A stretch of 12,107 bases of DNA from Candidatus Cloacimonadota bacterium. GTDB taxonomy: Bacteria > Cloacimonadota > Cloacimonadia > Cloacimonadales > TCS61. This document shows, one piece after another, positions 6,462-12,107 of this stretch (position 1 is the stretch's first letter; each line of letters opens with the position of its first letter). The stretch covers positions 1 through 12,107 of the forward strand of contig JAOZPK010000067.1 of NCBI GenBank assembly GCA_029932755.1, given 5' to 3'. The notes beneath the pieces were generated by a model. It ran no database searches, had not been told where the DNA came from, and was given only the letters and a program-made list of their open reading frames with translations. Both the position numbers and the translations under genes were made by a program.

Positions 6462-7673
6462 ATGAAGAAAGTTGTATTATTGATAATTGTTCTTTTCTTA
6501 TTCTTAGCTTGTACAACACAAAAAGAAGAAATAGAAGAGATCGATCCTTTTATTTATAAAACTGGTGCGCTTGAAGAGGGTGAAACACTTGCAAATGCAC
6601 TTTTGGATGAAGGATTGGAGAATGGATTGGTGTATATGCTTGTGAATAAACTCGATTCACTTTACAACCTCAGGCGTGCTCACCCCAACGATAGTTTTAC
6701 AGTTAAGCTAGATTCTCTCAATATCATTCATGAACTCAGTTTTAGACCCAATCGAATTCATAATTACAGAATAATTAGAGACACTTCCAATATTTTCTAC
6801 TCTCAAATCGACACCCTGAAATTGATAAAAGAAATTTCCGTTTATGAAGGTGAAATAAGTTCTTCTTTATGGCAAGGCATGAGCGAAGAGGGAATTGATC
6901 CTGCAACTATCGTGATGTTCACCCAGATATTCCAGTGGGATATCGATTTTTTTATAGATCCGCAAAAAGGAGATAAGTTCCATGTTGTGTACGAAAAAAA
7001 CATGGATGTAGATGGAAATTTTGTGAAATCTGGGAATATCCTTGCTGCAAAATATTCCAGTAAAAACTATAATGATATTGCTTATCGATATACCAATAAA
7101 AAAGAAGAGACCAGATATTATGATAAAATGGGAATATGTATTCAAAAGGCATTCTTAAAATCTCCTCTAAACTACAAAAGGATATCATCCTATTTTGGAA
7201 ACCGCTACCATCCAATAACCAAAAAAACTAGATTTCATAATGGTGTAGATTATGCTGCTTCGTATGGAACCCCGGTAGAAGCTTCTGCTGATGGAACAAT
7301 TATTCATAGAGGTTGGAAAGGCGGACACCCAACTGTAAATGGGAAAAAGGGCGGATATGGCAAGACCATAATGATAAGACATGGGAATGGATACAAAACA
7401 CTTTACGGTCACCTTAGTAGTTATGGAAAATACAAAGTAGGAAGTAGGGTTAAACAACACGATGTTATTGGTTATGTCGGATCAACCGGACTTTCCACTG
7501 GTAATCATTTGCATTATACTATCTATCATTATAATAAGGCAATAAATCCCCTAAGTTTGAAAAATGTTTCAGGTCCTCCCGTACCGAAAAACGAGATGAA
7601 TAAATTTCTGTCTTCAATACAAAGTTCACAAAGATATTTCATCTCGGGATCAACAACTGATTCGAACAAATAA
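6462..7673 (+). CDS. M23 family metallopeptidase lipoprotein (MepM/Csd3-like peptidoglycan endopeptidase)
   Basis: Envelope zinc peptidase that probably cleaves peptide cross-links in peptidoglycan. The N-terminus (KKVVLLIIVLFLFLAC) is a lipoprotein signal with the lipidated cysteine at C17. Residues about 35-235 form the regulatory N-terminal region of MepM/Csd3-type proteins, including the ETLANALLDEG segment (41-51) and LWQGMSEEGI to GDKFHVVYE (136-178). The catalytic LytM domain spans about 238-365: YFGNRYHP (244-251), H259 and D263 (HNGVD) and H351 (HLH, 349-351) as zinc ligands, and H317 (YGHLS) as a catalytic base. A glycine/lysine-rich loop (about 285-300) is longer than the short turn usual in this family. 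The start ATG has only a weak GGA upstream. It is divergent from rseP; a 122-base gap separates it from the next gene, so it may be transcribed alone. Confidence 0.92.
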   Translation: MKKVVLLIIVLFLFLACTTQKEEIEEIDPFIYKTGALEEGETLANALLDEGLENGLVYMLVNKLDSLYNLRRAHPNDSFTVKLDSLNIIHELSFRPNRIHNYRIIRDTSNIFYSQIDTLKLIKEISVYEGEISSSLWQGMSEEGIDPATIVMFTQIFQWDIDFFIDPQKGDKFHVVYEKNMDVDGNFVKSGNILAAKYSSKNYNDIAYRYTNKKEETRYYDKMGICIQKAFLKSPLNYKRISSYFGNRYHPITKKTRFHNGVDYAASYGTPVEASADGTIIHRGWKGGHPTVNGKKGGYGKTIMIRHGNGYKTLYGHLSSYGKYKVGSRVKQHDVIGYVGSTGLSTGNHLHYTIYHYNKAINPLSLKNVSGPPVPKNEMNKFLSSIQSSQRYFISGSTTDSNK

Positions 7674-7795
7674 TTCCAATGCGGGTATGCTCATTATTAA
7701 AGCAAAATTGTGATTGACACAATAAGGTAAAATAGATGTTTTTGGAAAGAATTTTCATAATAGAAGTAATATAGAATAATAAAAAGGAGAAGTTT
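7674..7795 (+). other. Intergenic gap between the peptidase and the three-gene module
   Basis: 122 bases of AT-rich sequence with a TTGACA at 7714-7719 but no convincing -10 box at 17 bases. I see no U-tract terminator for the peptidase gene. A clear ribosome binding site, AAGGAG (about 7784-7789), ends the gap 6 bases before the next ATG. A perfect dyad at 7707-7723 is listed separately. Confidence 0.5.
7707..7723. repeat. Perfect dyad ATTGTG-N5-CACAAT, possible operator
   Basis: Six-base arms (7707-7712 and 7718-7723) around ATTGA, overlapping the TTGACA at 7714-7719. There is no following T-run, so it is not a typical terminator. The position, about 70 bases upstream of the large exported protein, would suit a regulator binding site; the symmetry could also be chance. 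Confidence 0.3.
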
Positions 7796-10717
7796 ATGAA
7801 ATTAAACTATGCTAAAGCAGGAATAGTCCTGTTTTTAATGGTTTTTGGTTTCTTGCTGATCCCAACCCCTTCACATGCTGCGGTTGATACATCAAGTTAT
7901 ATTGTAGAAAACCTGAGAGCAGATGATATTCCTGATGATGACGGGAGTGGGTTAGTACTAAGCTGGAAACCTTTGCCAAAAGAGAAAAGGATCATTGAAT
8001 ACCGTATATACCGCGGTGTTACGGCTGATTCTCTTTTCTACCATGGTAAGGTTGATGTTAATGTAAAAACGGGTGTTGCCGGGGATGAGATGTATTATTA
8101 TGATTCCGGGTATAACCGATTTGTTGATATTCAGTCTCCAAGGAAATTAAAAAAAGAGAAACAACAACCGGATGGTAGTCCAATTTTTAGACGTTTACCA
8201 AAAGACTTGAAAATAACCGGACCTCAATTAACCAATTATAAGATATTAGGTGTTATCCCGGAAAAAGATTTTCTCTATAAAAACACGAAGGTTGAAATCA
8301 CCGAAGATGATGAAACAAAAGTATATGCCGGTTTAAAATTACGCCATTTCCACTATTTGTTGAAAAAACTCAAAGCCGATAAAGAATACTACTATACCGT
8401 GATCGCAGTAACAGAATCACGTAAATACATGCCTTATGCCGAGCCGGTTATCGGTATTCCAATTAATAACTCACCAGAGAAGATCCGACAATTATATTCT
8501 GTTTATGTTGAAGACAAAAACCGTCTGCAATTTGAATGGATAAGATCATTATTTACAGCTGATCAAACTAACCATAGTTTATACCTTGTTAATAAAGATA
8601 ATCTTGATAAATTTAATAATTATGTTGAAGAAAAACATAAAGCAGAAATGGATCCTGAATTTGAAACTTCTCTGGAAAATCCGGCACAACTTATTTATCA
8701 AAGATATTGTGGTTATCCTTGGACTCCTGACAATACGGTGGCCATTGATATCATTAATGGCAAAATCATTAATGAAAAACGTGATATAAATGTAGAAATT
8801 GGAAACATTGAAGATTATTTTGCAGTATTTTCACTTCAAGACAGAGCTGGATATGAAACATTCTCTAGTTTAAGCACATTTGATATTGTCAATTCTTCCG
8901 CTCTTCCAAAAATTTCTGATTGGACAGTTGAAGACAGAAAAAACGATAAGGGTGATTATAATGCAATATACTGGGAAAAGCCGACTGTTTTCCTTACTAA
9001 TTGTACCTATCTCAATGATGATAAAACAAAGATCCTTGTTAATTACGATATTTACAAAAATGTTAAATACGATAAAATCAAGAATGTATATTTTATTGTT
9101 TCTAACGAAGAGGGAAAAGAAATTACTACTATCAACGAATTTTACCAGGATAGTAAACTAAAGATCACCTTGGAAAAACCTTCTAATAAAATTTCTTTTG
9201 AGATGAGAGTTGTAGCTAATGGAGACACTGGTGAAGATCAGATATTTACTCAAGACCTTATCTTTAATCCAGATGTTAAATCTCTGCAGCCTGGTGTTTT
9301 ATACCTCAATGGTGAAGAAGTTAACAAATATTCTTATTCTGTTTACAGAAGGAATTATTCAAATGAAGAATGGCGACTTTCTAAAAACACAATGGGAGCT
9401 CAAAGAGGGATCGTCGATAACATCAGTTATAGCAGTACAACATTTAAGGGTGTTAGTAAATTTGATGCAGAAAAAGGTTTATTCTTTGTAACACCAACAT
9501 TCCAGGTAAGAATGGATGATGAAAATGAAAATCCTGTTATGACTAATCTCTATGCAGAAGAAGCTGCTAAGTCACTTGATGAATATAGGGAAGAAATTGA
9601 AAATTATACAGCATCAAAAGATACATTAGTAACTGAAGCAGATATTGCTAATGCAGATGATGCAATCGAATTTTATCAAACTCAGATAGACCTCATAGAG
9701 AACAATCCAATTCTGCAAAAAGCTGCTACTTTTACGAATAATAAAGCAAGGCTTAAATTCTTAGAAAAAGTTAAAACTATTGGCTCACGTTCTTATGAAT
9801 ATAAGATGGTGAAAACAGATGGAAAAGCACATTTTGCATTTTCCGAAATTTACACTACTGAAGAAATTGCCAAACTACCATTTAATGAATCTATAAGAGA
9901 AACTTATTTAACATTGGGAAAAGATCACTTTTATCCGATCCCAAACTGGTTCCAAGCAGACAAATTACCGGCTCTTATTGCTACACTTGTCTTCGGTTTC
10001 ATGGTTTTCTTCATGATTCGACAGGCAAAAAGCGGTAAGGAACTCTATATCAGACCTATTGCAGGTATTGATGAGATTGATAATGCTATTGGACGTGCAA
10101 CTGAGATGGGAAAACCGATCCTGTTTGTTCCCGGTCTTTCGGGAATCACTGATGTGGCAACGTTGGCCGGTCTTTCAATATTGGGTCGTGTTGCTAAAAA
10201 AGCTGCTGAATATGATACTAAGATATTAGTTCCTGTACGTGATTATATCGTACTTCCAATTGCTCAGGAAGTAGTAAAAGAAGCTCATTATGAAGCAGGA
10301 CGTCCCGACTCTCATGATAAGAACAGTGTTTTCTTTATTACGACCGCTCAATTTGCTTTTGTTGCCGGGGTAAACGGTGTAATGATACGTGAGAAAACTG
10401 CTACAAACTTCTATATGGGGATGTTCTGGGCAGAAGCACTTATTATGACAGAAACAGGAAGTACAACCGGAGCTATTCAGATAGCCGGTACTGATGCTGT
10501 TACACAGATCCCGTTCTTTATTACTACATGCGATTACACACTAATCGGAGAAGAATTATATGCTGCTTCGGCCTACCTTGCACGTGAACCGCTGCAACTT
10601 GGAACTCTGAAAGCAGTTGATTATACAAAATTTATTATATTGGCGTTTGTAGTTATCGGAACTTTGTTATCAACGGTTCATGCCACGTTCCTGATAAATG
10701 CATTCCCGGAAAAATAG
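7796..10717 (+). CDS. Large exported protein with fibronectin-type domains and a membrane-bracketed DUF6754-like C-terminal domain
   Basis: A 973-residue protein of unknown function. A signal peptide (about 1-28, ending PTPSHA) exports a long outer segment. A fibronectin type III-like domain covers about 35-222 with an insertion (SGLVLSWKPL at 51-60, IEYRIYRG at 67-74, EYYYTVIAV at 197-205). Two more beta-rich domains seem to follow (about 228-365 and 370-490), then a charged helical, possibly coiled-coil segment (585-660). A membrane helix at 723-741 is followed by a basic stretch, placing residues about 742-943 in the cytoplasm, and a last helix (945-966) returns outward. The inner domain, with KPILFVPGLSG (773-783) and TKILVPVRD (808-816), is what I recall as DUF6754. 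It is the first gene of a tight three-gene set; the next starts 8 bases later. The role may be to link an outside sensor or scaffold to the inner domain, but this is inference. Confidence 0.75.
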   Translation: MKLNYAKAGIVLFLMVFGFLLIPTPSHAAVDTSSYIVENLRADDIPDDDGSGLVLSWKPLPKEKRIIEYRIYRGVTADSLFYHGKVDVNVKTGVAGDEMYYYDSGYNRFVDIQSPRKLKKEKQQPDGSPIFRRLPKDLKITGPQLTNYKILGVIPEKDFLYKNTKVEITEDDETKVYAGLKLRHFHYLLKKLKADKEYYYTVIAVTESRKYMPYAEPVIGIPINNSPEKIRQLYSVYVEDKNRLQFEWIRSLFTADQTNHSLYLVNKDNLDKFNNYVEEKHKAEMDPEFETSLENPAQLIYQRYCGYPWTPDNTVAIDIINGKIINEKRDINVEIGNIEDYFAVFSLQDRAGYETFSSLSTFDIVNSSALPKISDWTVEDRKNDKGDYNAIYWEKPTVFLTNCTYLNDDKTKILVNYDIYKNVKYDKIKNVYFIVSNEEGKEITTINEFYQDSKLKITLEKPSNKISFEMRVVANGDTGEDQIFTQDLIFNPDVKSLQPGVLYLNGEEVNKYSYSVYRRNYSNEEWRLSKNTMGAQRGIVDNISYSSTTFKGVSKFDAEKGLFFVTPTFQVRMDDENENPVMTNLYAEEAAKSLDEYREEIENYTASKDTLVTEADIANADDAIEFYQTQIDLIENNPILQKAATFTNNKARLKFLEKVKTIGSRSYEYKMVKTDGKAHFAFSEIYTTEEIAKLPFNESIRETYLTLGKDHFYPIPNWFQADKLPALIATLVFGFMVFFMIRQAKSGKELYIRPIAGIDEIDNAIGRATEMGKPILFVPGLSGITDVATLAGLSILGRVAKKAAEYDTKILVPVRDYIVLPIAQEVVKEAHYEAGRPDSHDKNSVFFITTAQFAFVAGVNGVMIREKTATNFYMGMFWAEALIMTETGSTTGAIQIAGTDAVTQIPFFITTCDYTLIGEELYAASAYLAREPLQLGTLKAVDYTKFIILAFVVIGTLLSTVHATFLINAFPEK

Positions 10718-10721
10718 GAGG
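10716..10721 (+). promoter_or_regulatory. Ribosome binding site of the six-helix membrane protein
   Basis: AGGAGG overlaps the TAG stop of the preceding gene and lies 4 bases before the ATG at 10726, so translation of the two genes is likely coupled. Confidence 0.7.
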
Positions 10722-10725
10722 ATAG

Positions 10726-11349
10726 ATGAAACGACAAATTCCTTTAATAATAATCATGACCCTGGGATTTATGTTTGTAGCACATTCATTTATCCCGCAT
10801 AAAGTATCAGTTGATTTCTTCGACTGGTTCCAAGATTGGTCAAAAGCCATTTCACCATTTGCAGTATCACTTGGTATTATGAGTTTATTCATGGTTCATG
10901 GTACAAAGATCAAACGAAAGGTTCCTAACTGGCAATATAGTGTTATAACACTTGCGGGACTTATATTTACAGCATTAGCAGGATTTATCTGGGGAACACA
11001 ATCAGGAACACCATATATGTGGTTGTTCGAGAATGTTCAAATGCCTATGAGTGCTACCATGTTTGCCTTACTTGCTTTCTATATTGCCTCTGCAGCATAT
11101 AAAGCTTTCCGTGCGAGATCTGCCGAAGCTACAGTTCTTCTTATTGCAGCTGTTATTGTAATGCTGGGTCAGGTTCCACTGGGTGCTATGATCTCAAAAT
11201 GGATCCCGGAAGCATCCACATGGATATTGAATGTTCCTAACCTTGCTGCCAAACGAGCCATCATGATAGGTGTGGGACTTGGGATAACAGCTACTTCACT
11301 TAAGATCTTGCTTGGAATAGAAAGAACTTATCTGGGTGGAGGTGATTAA
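10726..11349 (+). CDS. Six-helix integral membrane protein of unknown function
   Basis: A 207-residue protein that I do not recognise from any characterised family. Hydrophobic segments at about 5-21, 42-58, 72-90, 106-124, 134-152 and 174-194 predict six inner-membrane helices. The basic loops KIKRK (61-65) and KAFRAR (126-131) fall on the same side as the N-terminal KR, which gives a consistent topology with both ends in the cytoplasm. The outside loops are tryptophan-rich: FFDWFQDW (31-38), W89 to W99, and SKWIPEASTW (157-166). There is no transporter or enzyme motif that I can name. It sits 8 bases after the large exported protein and 1 base before the next gene, so it is probably the membrane core of the same complex. 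Confidence 0.7.
   Translation: MKRQIPLIIIMTLGFMFVAHSFIPHKVSVDFFDWFQDWSKAISPFAVSLGIMSLFMVHGTKIKRKVPNWQYSVITLAGLIFTALAGFIWGTQSGTPYMWLFENVQMPMSATMFALLAFYIASAAYKAFRARSAEATVLLIAAVIVMLGQVPLGAMISKWIPEASTWILNVPNLAAKRAIMIGVGLGITATSLKILLGIERTYLGGGD
11338..11345 (+). promoter_or_regulatory. Strong ribosome binding site of the third module gene
   Basis: GGAGGTGA, a full anti-Shine-Dalgarno match, lies in the last codons of the six-helix protein, 5 bases before the ATG at 11351. It shows that the reading frame running off the window is a real, probably well-translated gene. Confidence 0.85.
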
Positions 11350-11350
11350 T

Positions 11351-12107
11351 ATGAATAATAATGTAATAAAATTCTTCGATAAGATACAGAATATTGATAG
11401 ACGTTATATCTACATTGTTGTAGCATTATCTATTATTATTCCGCTCCTTATTCCATTTAATTCACCTACATATGTAACAAAACCTACAGAGGATATTTAT
11501 AAAAAAATAGATTCTTTTGCAGGTGATGAAACAAAAGCAATATTAATGTCGTTTACGCATGATGCATCTACAATGCCAGAATTATTCCCAATGGAAGTTT
11601 CGGTGTTAAGACATTGTTTCGAAAGAAACATTAAGGTCTTTACGATCTGCTGGCTTCCTGCAGCTGCTCCATTAGTAGACTATGCTCTTAACACAGCCAG
11701 AGAAGATTTCGATGTTCAATCTGGTGTAGACTACTGTAATTTTGGTTATAAGCCTTATGTTCTAAGATTACCAATTATGCTTGGAATGGGTGATGACATT
11801 GCAAAAGCAGTAGAAACTGATTCTCAAGGTAGGAAAGTAGAAAATCTGGAGATAATGAAAAACATTAAAAATTATGATGATATGAATCTGGTAGTTGACT
11901 TTGCTGCAAGCGGAAGTGCTCTTCAATGGATCACCTATGCCAGAGCTAGATTTGGTGCAAATATTGCTGCCGGTGTTACTGCCGTTATGGTTGCTGATAA
12001 TTATCCGTATTTACAGACAGGTCAACTCATGGGTATGTTCAGAGGACTTAAGGGTGCTGCTGAATATGAGAAGCTGGTTGATGTTTTTGCAGCTAATGAT
12101 AGACCTT
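11351..12107 (+). CDS. Membrane-anchored protein of unknown function, N-terminal 252 residues (cut by window edge)
   Basis: An open frame that reaches the window end without a stop. The N-terminus is short and basic, followed by one membrane helix at about 19-36 (YIYIVVALSIIIPLLIPF) and a soluble alpha/beta-looking domain from about 60. Notable segments are ILMSFTHDASTMPELFP (64-80), ERNIKVFTICWLPAAAPLVD (91-110), NLVVDFAASGSALQW (179-193) and ADNYPYLQTGQLMGMFRGLK (215-234). I recognise no characterised family and no catalytic motif. The basic N-terminus suggests that the domain faces outward, but the charge balance is not decisive. Its order of hydrophobic strands and small-residue turns resembles the C-terminal domain of the first gene of the module. 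It starts 1 base after the stop of the six-helix gene. Confidence 0.75.
   Translation, partial: MNNNVIKFFDKIQNIDRRYIYIVVALSIIIPLLIPFNSPTYVTKPTEDIYKKIDSFAGDETKAILMSFTHDASTMPELFPMEVSVLRHCFERNIKVFTICWLPAAAPLVDYALNTAREDFDVQSGVDYCNFGYKPYVLRLPIMLGMGDDIAKAVETDSQGRKVENLEIMKNIKNYDDMNLVVDFAASGSALQWITYARARFGANIAAGVTAVMVADNYPYLQTGQLMGMFRGLKGAAEYEKLVDVFAANDRP

Noticed and set aside
7674..7795. Rho-independent terminator after the peptidase gene
   Set aside because: The only good dyad has A/T-rich 6-bp arms and no T-run after it.
8586..9491. Short plus-strand frames inside the large exported protein (8586-8789, 8880-9161, 9219-9491)
   Set aside because: They are out of frame within one uninterrupted 973-codon gene. 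I considered a frameshifted or split gene, but the main frame is continuous and its domains follow each other without a break.
7796..12107. Phage or defence-island interpretation of the unknown module
   Set aside because: No nuclease, ATPase, toxin, integrase or phage structural motif is visible, and base composition looks like that of the neighbouring genes.

Overview
The window is a low-GC stretch of a diderm (Gram-negative-type) bacterial chromosome. A lipoprotein signal on a cell-wall peptidase, a DUF5683-like exported protein and large exported proteins of unrecognised families suggest the FCB side of the tree or a related candidate phylum. Cloacimonadota is a guess from the gene repertoire, not something the sequence proves. 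I see no tRNA, rRNA, CRISPR array, transposase or phage gene.

Region 1 (1-6199, minus strand) is one tightly packed run of eight genes, in transcription order: rseP (site-2 protease), tgt (queuine tRNA-ribosyltransferase), a deoxyhypusine-synthase-like protein, a small DUF5683-like exported protein, cmk (cytidylate kinase), plsC-type acyltransferase, ispH (isoprenoid reductase) and the start of rpsA (ribosomal protein S1, cut by the window edge). Neighbours overlap by 1 to 11 bases or lie within 9 bases of each other, so the run reads as a translationally coupled operon joining envelope, lipid, isoprenoid, nucleotide and translation functions. The cmk-plsC-ispH-rpsA tail matches an order known from clostridia.

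Region 2 (6200-6461) is a divergent intergenic region. It holds a possible promoter for the minus-strand operon and an imperfect inverted repeat that encloses a small hairpin; this looks like either a small non-coding repeat element or a two-sided control site.

Region 3 (6462-7673, plus strand) encodes a lipoprotein M23 metallopeptidase of the MepM/Csd3 type, probably a peptidoglycan endopeptidase. A 122-base gap follows, with a perfect 6-bp dyad.

Region 4 (7796-12107, plus strand) is the least understood part. It holds a 973-residue exported protein with fibronectin-type domains and a membrane-bracketed C-terminal domain (DUF6754-like), a six-helix membrane protein, and a membrane-anchored protein that runs off the end of the window. 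They are spaced 8 and 1 bases apart with strong ribosome binding sites, so they very likely work together. The C-terminal domain of the first and the soluble domain of the third look like distant relatives. Their function is unknown and this is the best candidate here for an undescribed system.
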